This document shows positions 11,668 through 22,700 of a DNA stretch of 64,000 nucleotides, piece by piece. How positions within the stretch are numbered: the stretch's first letter is position 1; every line of letters begins with the position of its first letter. The DNA is from Saccopteryx bilineata (lineage: Eukaryota; Chordata; Mammalia; Chiroptera; Emballonuridae). Both the position numbers and the translations under genes were made by a program. The stretch lies in the NCBI RefSeq assembly GCF_036850765.1, contig NC_089490.1, positions 244,044,562-244,108,561 on the forward strand, written 5' to 3'. Below the pieces are notes generated by a model, which ran no database searches, was not told the DNA's origin, and saw nothing but the letters and a program-made list of their open reading frames with translations.

Positions 11668-11797
11668 TTTCAACAAACAAAAGCCCACAGTTGAATTCTA
11701 CCAAACATTTAAAGAATTAATACCTATAATTATTTCAAAAAATACAAGATGAAAGAATGTTTCTAAACTCATTCTATGAGGCCAGCAATACCCTGGC
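11668..11797 (+). repeat. Right copy of the 130 bp target-site duplication
   Basis: Identical to 10260-10389 over its full length by eye. After it the ancient L1 ORF2 resumes directly (ACCAAAATCAGACAAAGACA), which confirms that the left and right blocks were one sequence before the insertion. Confidence 0.9.
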
Positions 11798-11890
11798 ACC
11801 AAAATCAGACAAAGACACTATAAAAAAAATTACAGGCCTAGAACCCTGATGAACATAGATGTAAAAATTCTCAACAAAATATTAGCAAAC

Positions 11891-12280
11891 CGCCCTGGCT
11901 GGTTGGCTCAGCGGTAGAGCATCGGCCTGGCGTGCGGGGGACCCGGGTTCGATTCCCGGCCAGGGCACATAGGAGAAGCGCCCATTTGCTTCTCCACCCC
12001 CGCCCCCTCCTTCCTCTCTGTCTCTCTCTTCCCCTCCCGCAGCCAAGGCTCCATTGGAGCAAAGATGGCTCGGGCGCTGGGGATGGCTCCTTGGCCTCTG
12101 CCCCAGGTGCTAGAGTGGCTCTGGTTGCGGCAGAGCAACCCCCCGGAGGGGCAGAGCGTTGCCCCTGGTGGGCGTGCCGGGTGGATCCCGGTCGGGCGCA
12201 TGCGGGAGTCTGTCTGACTTGTCTCTCCCCGTTTCCAGCTTCAGAAAAATACAAAAAAAAAAATCATAAAAAAAAGAAAA
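11891..12280 (+). mobile_element. Young VES-type SINE with 14 bp target duplication
   Basis: It has a tRNA-like head with A box (TGGCTCAGCGG) and B box (GGTTCGATTCC), then GGCCAGGGCACATAGGAGAA, a TC-rich body, GTTTCCAGCTTCAGAAAAAT and an A-rich tail. Perfect duplications AAATATTAGCAAAC lie at 11877-11890 and 12281-12294. It inserted into the ancient L1's ORF2. RNA polymerase III would transcribe such elements and the L1 machinery mobilises them. The well-preserved head and CpGs suggest a recent insertion. Confidence 0.92.
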
Positions 12281-14253
12281 AAATATTAGCAAACTGAATT
12301 TAATACATTAAAATGATTATACACCATGATCAAGTTAGATTTAGTCTAGTAATGCAAGGATAATTCCATATCTGCAAATTAATCAATATGATACATCAGA
12401 TCAATAAAACCAAGGATTCAATTTTTACGATTATCTCAATGCATAGAGAAAGAGCATTTGGCAAAATTTAACATCATATTTATGATAAAAACTCTCGAGG
12501 CAGGTATTTAGGGAACATACCTCAACATAATAAAGGCTACATATGACATACTCATAGCTATCATATTCAATGGTGAAAGCTGAGACTTTTCCTTTAAGAT
12601 CTGGAACATGACAAAGAGGCCCACTCTCATCATTTTTATTCAACATAGTATTAGAAGTCCTCAGCAATCAGATTAGGTAAAGAAATAAAAGACATCCAAA
12701 TTCTAAAACTGTCACTATTTCAATACTGTATAGAGAAAACCTAAAGACTCCACCTAAAAACTATTAGGACTAATAATGAATTCAGTAGAATTGCAGAATG
12801 CAAAATTAATATACAGAAATCTGTTGTATTTCTATACACTAACAAATTATCCATAAGAGATTTTAAGAAAATAATCTCATTTATAATTACATCAAAAAGA
12901 ATAAAATTCTTGGAATAAATTTAACCAAGGAGGCAAAAACCTGTACTCTGTAGACAATAAGATATTGAAGAAGAAAAAGGAAAAGGACACAAATAAATGG
13001 AAGGATATACCATGCTTATAGATAGGAAGAATTAACATTGTCCATACTACCCAAAGCAAACCTACAGATTCAATGCAATTTCTATAAAAATACCAATGTC
13101 ATTCTTTTCATAACTAGAACAATTCCAAAAATTTATGTGTAATCACAAAAGACTAGGAACTGCCAAAGCAATCAAAAGAAAGACGAAGAAAGTTGGAGGT
13201 ATTATGCTCCCTGATTTCAAACTCAACAATGAAGCTGTAATAATCAAAGCAATACAGTATAGGCACTAAAAAAACATAGATCACTAAAACAGAATAGAGA
13301 TCCCAGAAATAAATTCTTGCTCATAGGGTCAATTAATCCATGACAAAGCAGGCAAGAATTGCAAAAGGAAATGACAATCTCATCAAAAGTGTGTTGGAAA
13401 AGCTGAACAAATATATGCAAAAAAATGAAACTGAAACATTTTATTATACCATAATTAAACATAAACTAAAAGTGGATAAAGACTTAAATATATGACCTTA
13501 AACTATAAAACTCTTAGAAGAAAACACAGCCAGTAAATTCTTTGACATTGGTCTCAGCAATATTTCTTTATTGCATATGTCTCTTTGGGCAAGGGCAGCA
13601 AAAGCAAAAATAAACAAATAGAACTACATCAAACTAAAAATCTTTTGCACAGTGGAGGAAACCATCAATAAAAATGAAAAGACAACCTACTGTACGGAAG
13701 AAGATATTTGTAAAGTTTGTACCCAATAAGAGGTTAATACCCAAAATATATAAGGAACTCATACAACTCAACATCAAAAACAAACAATCCAATTAAAAAA
13801 TGAACAGAGGACTTGAATAGATATTTCTCCAAAGAAGACCTACAGATGGCCAATAGATATATGAAAAGATGCTTAATGTCACTAATCATCAGGGAAATCT
13901 AAATCAAAACCATAATGAGGTATTACCTCACACCTGCAGAATGGCCATTATCAAAATGTCAACAAATAACAAGTGTTGGTGGAGATGTGGGGAAATGGAA
14001 ACCCTTGTGCACTGTTGGGATTGTAAATTGGTACAACCCTTATGGAAAACAGCATGGAGGGTCCTCAAAAAATAAAAATAGAACTACCATACAATCCAGA
14101 AATTCCACTTCTGGGTATTTATCTAAAGGAAACAAAAAACACTAAGTTGAAAAGACAGATGCACTCTTATGTTCATTGCAGCATTATTTACAATAGCTAA
14201 TATATGGAAACAACCTAGGTGTCCATCAATAAATTAACAGGCAGAGAAGATGT

Positions 14254-14254
<1 letters not shown>

Positions 14255-14296
<42 letters not shown>
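14255..14296 (+). repeat. (TG)n microsatellite
   Basis: About 21 TG units inside the 3' part of the ancient L1, where a short alternating sequence appears to have expanded. Confidence 0.95.
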
Positions 14297-14297
<1 letters not shown>

Positions 14298-14375
14298 GAA
14301 ATCATTACTAAGCAATAAAAAGAACTAAATCTTAACATTTGTGACAGTATAGATGAACCTAGAGGGTATTATGTT

Positions 14376-15100
14376 AAGTGATCAATGAATTAATGAGTGG
14401 GTGAGTTTATGTAGTTCATAGGCTCTGGGCTTTAGGGTTATTAATTGAAATATGAGGATCATGGACAGTTCTCTAAAACTCTTCCACCAGAGTTTAGTAC
14501 AAGTTCTTTTAAACAATCACTTCACCAGATTATTTCCAGGTACTGTCCATTTGTTATTTAAATGTCTTACCCAATGCACAGGAATGGCTGGGGCCAGTGG
14601 GTCATAGATTTTTCTAGAATGTCCTTGCACTGCTGCTCTTGCTACTTGAACTACAGCATTTCCAAATATGTTGGTGACTTTTGCACTTATTATAATTACA
14701 GAATTTAATTAAATATTATTGAAATACACAGAAAATATGATTACAAAAAAGTAGAGCTGTTGTTTCTATGAAAACTATACAGATTAAGTGGTAGAAATGC
14801 AAGAACGGAGTCTTGGTTGTATATTTGAAATCTTCCAAAATAAATAATAATTGCTGGAAAAATAAGTTTAAAATTTTGGAAATATTTAATAAATGCAAAT
14901 CCCCCGCATTTGGAAATTGTTTCCAAATAGTGTATGAAAAAGACAATAGTAAAAAACTTGTAAAACATCTTGAAGGAATTTCCACTCAGGTGGCTTTGCT
15001 GATGGCTTCAGAGTAGCACATAGATCTAGCACTTAGGGATATTAGACAATAAGAAACTCCAGTCAATTTATTCACTCTCATAGAAATCACCTTAGACATC
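14376..15100. other. AT-rich low-copy DNA, no gene recognised
   Basis: No domain-bearing frame and no confidently recognised repeat. It directly follows the 3' end of the ancient L1. Confidence 0.4.
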
Positions 15101-15101
15101 A

Positions 15102-15103
<2 letters not shown>

Positions 15104-15145
<42 letters not shown>

Positions 15146-15155
15146 ATAGATAGAT
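15104..15155 (+). repeat. (GATA)n microsatellite
   Basis: About 12-13 GATA units with one AATA variant near the end. The repeated Ile-Tyr-Leu-Ser frames on the opposite strand are artefacts of it. Confidence 0.95.
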
Positions 15156-16470
15156 GAAACATTTTAGGCAAATATGCATCATTTTCTAGGATTCTCCTGT
15201 TTAATCAACATTTTACTGGATGCACACAGAATGCAAGAAACTTCTAAGTCTTGTGTTTCATCCTAAAGTTTATATGACCTTTGGACTCCATTCTGTGGCA
15301 GACAATAATAATGTTCACTAAATATTTCTAGCTCTTCTGAGCACACAGTAGGATTGCACTTCCCAATCCCTCTTTAAAAATATATGGGTCTATATGACAC
15401 GCTTTGGCCAATGAATTGTGGAAATGATGCCTGCCCCTTTCAGATGAATGTATTAAGACGCAGTCCATGATTTACTCTAGCTATCTATCCTCCACTAGAC
15501 AACAGGCAAAGTTCTAGAGTCGTCTCCAAGAATCTAGATCCCAGAATGAGTAGAGCTTGGAACACAGGCCCCAACTGACCCTCATGGGCATGTCACATGA
15601 ATGAAAAATAGGCTTTGTTTGCTTTAAATTATGTGATTGGGAGTTTTTTGTTACCCCAGCAAATACCTACGTAATTTACTGTGATTAATACATATTCCAT
15701 GATATAGCTGTACTTGTTTAAATATATAAATGTATCTCCCTCCAAATCAGAGGATCTACTTGGCACTCTAGAAAGACACATCACATTTATGTGGTGACTT
15801 TGTATACTGTATATACTTTCTCCCATGGGAGAGGCACAGAACCAGATGTCTGTAGGATCCCTTCACACGCTAATATTATGTCATGCTATGAGTATGAAGA
15901 GAAACCAGGCACCCATGAAGGTTGTGTCTATGTCACTTAACTAAACCAAATCAAATTAAATTAATATGATTGGAGAGTTGGTATATCTGATTACAGAGCA
16001 ATTGATTAGATTTCCATAGAGTGAGTCTGATTTGGTTGTTATTGATTCAGTTATCTTAATGAGGAAATTGGATTGCACAGTGATCCAACTGATTGTTGTG
16101 GCAATTGGCCTGCAAACATTTAGCTAACACCATGGTTTGACCCTAGGACAGGATGTGACATTAATTCGCTTGCATGCTAAATTCAAGCATTTTTCCTACA
16201 AGCTACTTTGTGTCAAGTAGTCATAAAATTAAAAATATTTATCAGCTGTAAATATTTAAGTATACAATGTCCCCTGAATACACGCCACACCAAGAGGTCT
16301 AAATATTTTATGATGCCATAAACTTTGATTGGGTCAAGCTTGAATTTAACTCTGTACAGACCTCCACTTCCCCATAGGGCTTCATTCCAGCATTCCTTAG
16401 GATCAAAAATTGATTGTTACTTGCTCGTAAACACAACCGATTCTAATTCCATCAAGTCAAAATGAAACTT
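15156..16470. other. AT-rich low-copy DNA, no gene recognised
   Basis: No repeat family or exon was identified. About 15290-15660 has the texture of an old degraded LTR or DNA-transposon remnant, but I cannot name it. Confidence 0.4.
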
Positions 16471-17024
16471 CTTATGCAGTGTTGGAAGAAAGGACTCTAG
16501 ACTCCAGGAGACTAGACACTTGTCTATTTATTCTATTCACTGTTGTGTGCACTCAAAGAATGCCTGGGCTTGCTCTAGATGCTTAAAGATATTGGATGAA
16601 TAAATGAATGAGCAACTGACTCATGTTTGAGAAGCACCAATATTCCCTTATTTCAGCTATTTTCTGTAATGAAAGAACTGTTCTTCCTAACATCAGAAAC
16701 AATTATCTCTTCAAGGTTAAGTGCTCTGGGTTTGTAGTTAGTTGAGTCTGAACTGTATTTCTGGTCTTGCCATTATGCAGACTGTATTATCCAGAGATGG
16801 TCACAATGATTATCTCCCATTCCACACATTCTTTTGCAACATGAACTTGCAACTCCCGGATCACGAGGTACTTGGTTTCTCCACTGTATTGAATCCGGGT
16901 GAACTCAATGACTAGTTTGAGCAATACAATTTATCAGAAGTGATGTTGCACTAGTTACAGACATAGCCCTGCACCAACCTGGCAGTTTCTGCTTCCTGCC
17001 TCTTGTACGTCAGCCCCCAGGTAA
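16471..17024 (+). repeat. Left arm of a ~554 bp near-perfect inverted repeat
   Basis: The arm runs from CTTATGCAGTGTTGGAAG to GTCAGCCCCCAGGTAA. The reverse complement of 18738-19290 matches it end to end with, by my count, five substitutions and one 1-bp indel (CAATTATC here, CAATATC there), about 99% identity. The arm is not a recognisable transposon: there is no coding capacity, no A tail, and sequences outside both arms differ. Three of the five substitutions are C/T or G/A at or next to CpG-like sites. Confidence 0.92.
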
Positions 17025-17172
17025 AAAACAGAAACCTCTGAAATATCAAGGTTCTGACTGAATTACTGCACAGATGATAAAAACATGGAAAAGGGATAAA
17101 GTTTGAGTGAAAATAGGATAGATTTATTATTGGACATGTTGAATTTGTTTTGCCTTCAGGACACACAATTTT

Positions 17173-17572
17173 TTTTTTTTTTTTTTTTTCATTTTTCTGA
17201 AGCTGGAAACAGGGAGAGACAGTCAGACAGACTCCCGCATGCGCCCGACCGGGATCCACCCGGCACGCCCACCAGGGGCGATGCTCTGCCCACCAGGGGG
17301 CGATGCTCTGCCCATCCTGGGCGTCGCCATGTTGCGACCAGAGCCACTCTAGCGCCTGGGGCAGAGGCCACAGAGCCATCCCCAGCGCCCGGGCCATCTT
17401 TGCTCCAATGGAGCCTTGGCTGCGGGAGGGGAAGAGAGAGACAGAGAGGAAAGCGCGGCGGAGGGGTGGAGAAGCAAATGGGCGCTTCTCCTGTGTGCCC
17501 TGGCCGGGAATCGAACCCGGGTCCTCCGCACGCTAGGCCGATGCTCTACCGCTGAGCCAACCGGCCAGGGCC
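17173..17572 (-). mobile_element. Young VES-type SINE in the inverted-repeat spacer
   Basis: Full-length and reversed: T run at 17170-17189, then TTTCTGAAGCTGGAAACAG, and at the far end GAATCGAACC (B box reversed), GCTGAGCCAA (A box reversed) and GGCCAGGGC. Perfect 14 bp duplications GGACACACAATTTT lie at 17159-17172 and 17575-17588; the empty site TTTT/AG fits L1 endonuclease cleavage. It contains two tandem copies of a ~23 bp unit with CCACCAGGGGGCGATG, a CTCF-like motif. The 150-codon frames across it are SINE artefacts. Confidence 0.93.
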
Positions 17573-17672
17573 TGGGACACACAATTTTAGTAAGAAGTTG
17601 GCTATATAGGTTTGAAACATAAAAGGGAGATATGTACTGAAGATACAGACTTGGGAGTTAACAGCAAATATA

Positions 17673-17745
17673 CTGCTCACAAAAATTAGGGTATATTTTA
17701 TAGCTTTATATTCATTTAAAAATATCCCCTAGTTTTTGTGAGCAG
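17673..17745. mobile_element. 73 bp mariner-type MITE
   Basis: The left end is CTGCTCACAAAAATTAGGG and the right end, reverse complemented, is CTGCTCACAAAAACTAGGG, so nearly the whole element is a palindrome. TA precedes it at 17671-17672; the 3' target reads TC and may be a mutated TA. Tc1/mariner elements use TA targets. It lies in the spacer of the large inverted repeat. Confidence 0.8.
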
Positions 17746-18737
17746 TCTAGATGCTAACTGGAAACATAGACATAAGTGAGATTGTCTAAGAAAACATGTA
17801 GGAGAAGAGAAAAAAATGGGCCTGGGGCATAATAAATAAGAGGAACGCCATCATTTGAGGAAAGGGTAGGGAAAGAACAATCTTAAAAGAGACTGAGAAG
17901 AGGGACCAGAAAAGTAGGTCAAAACCCAGGTGAATTGTGGAATATCACAGAAGACAAGAGAAAGTGCTTCAAGAAAGAAGGTGTGGCCAATTGTGTCAAA
18001 TGCTGCTGAGATGTCAAAAGATTTGACAGATCTCTGTTGGGAAAGATTGAAATACTAAAGTCTCCTTTCCAGAATCTCTTGCAGCTAAGGTTTTAGATCT
18101 GAATGAGGTTTTACTAATTAAATGTGTTTACTTGAGATTTGTAAAGGGAAATTAGGAATCTTTCTGAAGCTTTTGGCTATTTCCATGCCATACATTTATG
18201 AAAGCTGTAACTCAGTTCTGCTTCTAGAGAACACACTAGCCATTAAGGTACTGATGATCAAGCTCATAAAAGCCAAATTAAATGGTCTAAAATGCCTTGT
18301 AAGAGACAGTGTGAAGTTAATGTAACAATAAATGCTACCAAATTGGTGGTCCACAGAGTGACTCTCCATATCCTGTGGATATGCCACAGGAAGAGGCTTT
18401 GGATTAATTAAATTCAAATAACAAGACGCAGTTACATCATGAAACATGTCAGTTGGCATTAACCCACTTTTGCTGCAAGGAAAATTGAATGTAGAGAAGC
18501 AAGATGGGGAGAAGAAATGTTTGAAATGCAAGCATGCAGAAACCAAGTGACGTAACAGGGCTTTGGGCCATGAAGATGCTAAAGCAACAGGTAGACTTGT
18601 CAGAAACAGCATAGAGACTCAGGCTGGCTTCTGCTGTGCATCTAAGAAGTCACACAGACAGCTGAGAAGGTACAAGTCCAGCAGACAGTGGCTGCTGTCT
18701 GGAGCTAAAGGATTTGCCTACTTGCTGGGTGTGTAAG
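17746..18737. other. Rest of the inverted-repeat spacer, no gene recognised
   Basis: AT-rich sequence of old texture. The ATGTCAAAAGATTTGAC phrase near 18010 and the TCAGCAGACAGTGGC area near 18680 are not assignable to a family by eye. Confidence 0.4.
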
Positions 18738-19290
18738 TTACCTGGGGGCTGACGTACAAGAGGCAGGAAGCAGAAACTGCCAGGTTGGTGCAGGGCTATG
18801 TCTGTAACTAGTGCAACATCACTTCTGATAAATTGTATTGCTCAAACTAGTCATTGAGTTCACCCAGATTCAATACAGTGGAGAAACCAAGTACCTCGTG
18901 ATCCAGGAGTTGCAAGTTCATGTTGCAAAAGAATGTGTGGAATGGGAGATAATCATTGTGACCATCTCTGGATAATACAGTCTGCATAATGGCAAGACCA
19001 GAAATACAGTTCAGACTCAACTAACTACAAACCCAGAGCACTTAACCTTGAAGAGATATTGTTTCCGATGTTAGGAAGAACAGTTCTTTCATTACAGAAA
19101 ATAGCTGAAATAAGGGAATATTGGTGCTTCTCAAACATGAGTCAGTTGCTCATTCATTTATTCATCCAATATCTTTAAGCATTTAGAGCAAGCCCAGGCA
19201 TTCTTTGAGTGCACACAACAGTGAATAGAATAAATAGACAAGTGACTAGTCTCCTGGAGTCTAGAGTCCTTTCTTCCAACACTGCATAAG
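18738..19290 (-). repeat. Right arm of the ~554 bp near-perfect inverted repeat
   Basis: Reverse complement of 16471-17024 at about 99% identity. The arm ends sharply at GCATAAG (19290), and an imperfect 24 bp hairpin starts 3 bp further on. The full-length L1 inserted 234 bp beyond the arm and is not part of the duplication. Confidence 0.92.
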
Positions 19291-19293
19291 TAG

Positions 19294-19390
19294 AGAAAGA
19301 CTTGATAAATTCTACATCATATATCAGACTTTCAGCTGCTATCATTGCTGACAATTTTAGAAAGAAATGTAGAATTTATTGAATCTTTCT
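19294..19390. repeat. Imperfect 24 bp inverted repeat (hairpin) next to the arm
   Basis: AGAAAGACTTGATAAATTCT-ACAT at 19294-19317 pairs with 19367-19390 at 21 of 24 positions around a 49 bp loop. It is either a small MITE-like relic or a local fold-back sequence. Confidence 0.6.
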
Positions 19391-19523
19391 ACTTAGTATC
19401 TCTCTTCCAGAACTTCCTTCTGAAGGAGACGAAAGGTTAAAGAACTTACTAAAGTCATAAGCAGCGGCAATCTTAAGACTTACATAAATTACTAGATATT
19501 TCCGGAGACTTCCCAAGTACATA

Positions 19524-19537
19524 TTGTTTACATTTTT
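19524..19537 (+). repeat. Target-site duplication of full-length L1 (3' side)
   Basis: TTGTTTACATTTTT, repeated exactly at 27394-27407. The joined pre-insertion site reads TTTTT/AAAGG, the canonical L1 endonuclease preference. The 3' edge merges with the element's poly(T). Confidence 0.85.
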
Positions 19538-19795
19538 TTTAATTTTTTATTTTTTTATAATTTTATTTTTTTAATGGGGTGACATCAATAAATCAGGATA
19601 CATATATTCAAAGATAACAAGTCCAGGTTATCTTGTCGTTCAATTATGTTGCATACCCACCACCCAAAGTTAGATTGTCCTCTGTCACCTTCTATCTTGT
19701 TTTCTTTGTGCCCCTCCCCACCCCCTATCCCTCTCCCATTCCCCCCTCCCCCCCCGTAACCACCACACTCTTATCAATGTCTCTTAGTTTCACTA

Positions 19796-22700
19796 TTATG
19801 TCCCACCTATGTATGGAATAATACAGTTCCTGTTTTTTTCTGATTTACTTATTTCGCTTCGTATCATGTTATCAAGATCCCACCATTTTGCTGTAAATGT
19901 TCCGATGTCATCATTTCTAATGGCTGAGTAGTATTTCATAGTCTATATGTGCCACATCTTCTTTATCCAGTCATCTATTGATGGGCTTTTTGGATGTTTC
20001 CATGTCCTGGCCACTGTGAACAATGCTGCAATAAACATGGGGCTGCATGTGTCTTTACGTATCAATGTTTCTGAGGTTTTGGGGATATATACCCAGTAGA
20101 GGGATTGCTGGGTCATAAGGTAGTTCTATTTTCAGTTTTTTGAGGAACCACCATACTTTCTTCCATAATGGTTGTACTACTTTACATTCCCACCAACAGT
20201 GGATGAGGGTTCCTTTTTCTCCACAGCCTCTCCAACATTTGCTATTACCTGACTTGCTAATAACAGCTAATCGAACAGGTGTGAGGTGGTATCTCATTGC
20301 AGTTTTGATTTGCATTTCTCTAATAGCTAAAGAAGATGAGCATCTTTTCATATATCTGTTGGCCATTTGTATTTCTTCCTGGGAGAAGTGTCTATTCATA
20401 TCCTCTTCCCATTTTTTTATTGGATTGTTTGTTTGTTTGTTGTTGAGTTTTATGAGTTCTTTGTATATTTTGGATATTAGGCCCTTATCTGAGCTGTTGT
20501 TTGAAAATATCATTTCCCATTTAGTTGGCTTTCTGTTTATTTTGTTATCAGTTTCTCTTGCTGAGCAAAAACTTCTTAGTCTGATGTAGTACCATTCATC
20601 AATTTTTGCCTTCACTTCTCTTGCCATTGGAGTCAAATTCATAAAATGCTCTTTAAAACCCAGGTCCATGAGTTGAGTACCTATGTCTTCTTCTATGTAC
20701 TTAATTGTTCCAGGTCTTATGTTTAGATCTTTGATCCATTTTGAGTTAATTTTTGTACAGGGGGAGAGACTGTAGTCCAGTTTCATTCTTTTGCATGTGG
20801 CTTTCCAGTTTTCCCAGCACCATTTATTGAAGAGGCTTTCTTTTCTCCATTGTGTGTTGTTGGCCCCTTTATCCTAAATTATTTGAATATATATGTGGTT
20901 TTATTTCTGGACTTTCTATTCTGTTCCATTGGTCTGAGTGTCTATTTTTCTGCCAATACCATGCTGTTTTGATTGTCGTGGCCCTATAATAGAGTTTGAA
21001 GTCAGGTATTGTTATGCCCCCAGCTTCATTCTTTTTCTTTAGGATTGCTTTGGCTATTCAGGGTTTTTTATAGTTCCATATAAATCTGATGATTTTTTGC
21101 TCTATTTCTTTAAAAAATGTCATTGGAAGTTTGATGGGAATTGCATTAAATTTGTATATTGCTTTGGGTAATATAGCCATCTTGATTATATTTATTCTTC
21201 CTAGCCAAGAACAAGGTATATTCTTCCATCTCATTATATCTTTTTCGATTTCCCTTAACAATGGTTTATAGTTTTCATTATATAAGTCCTTTACATTCTT
21301 TGTTATGTTTATTCCTAAGTATTTTATTTTTTTGTTGCAATCGTGAAGGGGATTATTCTTTTGAGTTCCTTCTCAGTTGTTTCATTGTTGGCATATAGAA
21401 AGGCTATTGACTTCTGTATGTTAATTTTGTATCCTGCGACCTTACTGTATTGGCTTATTGTTTCTAGTAGTCTTTTTGTGGATTCTTTGGGGTTTTCGAT
21501 GTATAGGATCATATCATCTGCAAAAAGTGATACCTTTACTTCTTCTTTTCCAATATGGATGCCTTTTATTTCTTTGTCTTGTCTGATTGCTCTGGCTAGA
21601 ATCTCTAGTACCACATTAAATAAGAGTGGAGAGAGTGGACAACCCTGTCTTGTTCCTGATTTAAGGGGGAAAGCCTTCAGTTTAGTGCCATTTAATATGA
21701 TGTTAGCTGATGGTTTATCATATATGGCCTTTATCATGTTGAGATATTTTCCTTCTATACCCATTTTGTTGAGAGTCTTAAACATAAAATTGTGTTGTAT
21801 TTTATCGAAAGCCTTTTCTGCGTCTATTGATAAGATCATGTGGTTTTTGTTCTTTGTTTTGTTGATATGGTGTATTACATTAACTATTTTACGTATGTTG
21901 AACCATCCTTGAGATTCTGGGATGAATCCCACTTGATCATGATGTATTATTTTTTTAATATGTTGTTGTATTCGGTTTGCCAGTATTTTGTTTAGTATTT
22001 TAGCATCTGTATTCATTAGAGATATTGGTCTATAGTTTTCTTTTTTTGTGCCATCCTTGCCTGGTTTTGGTATGAGGGTTATGTTGGCCTCATAAAATGT
22101 GTTTGGAAGTATTGCTTCTTCAATTTTTTGGAAGACTTTGAGTAGAATAGGAACCAAGTCTTCTTTGAATGTTTGATAAAATTCGCTGGTATAGCCGTCA
22201 GGGCCTGGACTTTTATTTTTGGGGAGGTTTTTAATGGTTTTTTCTATTTCTTCTCTACTGATAGGTCTGTTTAGGCTTTCTGCTTCTTCTTGACTCAGTC
22301 TAGGAAGGTTGTATTTTTCTAGGAATTTATCCATTACTTCTAGGTTGTTGAATTTAGTGGCATAAAGTTTTTCATAGTATTCTACAATAATTCTTTGTAT
22401 ATCTACGGTGTCCGTGGTGATTTCTCCTCTTTCATTTTGGATTTTATTTATATGAGTTCTTTCTCTTTTTTCCTTGGTAAGTCTTGCCAAGGGTTTGTAA
22501 ATTTTGTTGATCTTTTCAAAGAACCAGCTCCTTGTTCTATTAATTTTTTCTATAGTTTTTCTGTTCTCTAATTCATTTATTTCTGCTCTGATTTTTATTA
22601 TCTCCTTTCTTCGGCTGGTTTTGGGTTGTCTTTGTTCTTCTTTTTCTAGTTCCTTAAGGTGGGAAGTTAAGTGGTTCACTTGGGCTCTCTCTTGTTTGTT

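Larger units (their letters stand above)
6430..14375 (+). mobile_element. Ancient, nearly full-length L1 LINE with nested insertions
   Basis: The element opens with CTCAAGATGGCAGCATAGAA and a CpG-bearing 5' UTR (to about 6960), which is typical of old mammalian L1M 5' ends. It includes a YY1-like CAAGATGGC. Decayed ORF1 follows (about 7080-8110; a C-terminal phrase of the LKAARG...YKG type near 7835-7875). ORF2 follows: its endonuclease start is near 8605-8650 and its RT region near 12300-12660. The C-terminus with a degraded zinc knuckle is near 13960-14040. The 3' part ends about 14375 with a (TG)n run inside. Stops and frameshifts are everywhere, so it is inactive. It is interrupted by a SINE (7609-7774), a DNA transposon (9388-9681), a young L1 with a duplicated target (10260-11797) and a VES SINE (11891-12280). 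The subfamily is probably L1MA/MB, from memory. Confidence 0.8.

Noticed and set aside
11895..11967. tRNA gene
   Set aside because: A and B boxes are present, but the sequence is the tRNA-derived head of a SINE, fused to a SINE body with an A tail and target duplications.
15104..15155. CRISPR-like or other ordered repeat
   Set aside because: It is a plain GATA microsatellite with no spacers. No CRISPR, operon or bacterial feature exists in this window.
17103..17555. 150-codon frame and others over VES SINEs (also 11871-12297 and 42302-42736)
   Set aside because: These are translations of the SINE itself, and similar peptides appear at each VES copy. SINEs do not encode proteins.
16471..19290. 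Interpretation of the inverted repeat as a DNA transposon with long TIRs
   Set aside because: No transposase remnant in the spacer, no target duplication at the outer ends, and arm termini do not resemble known TIR ends. A plain inverted duplication is simpler.
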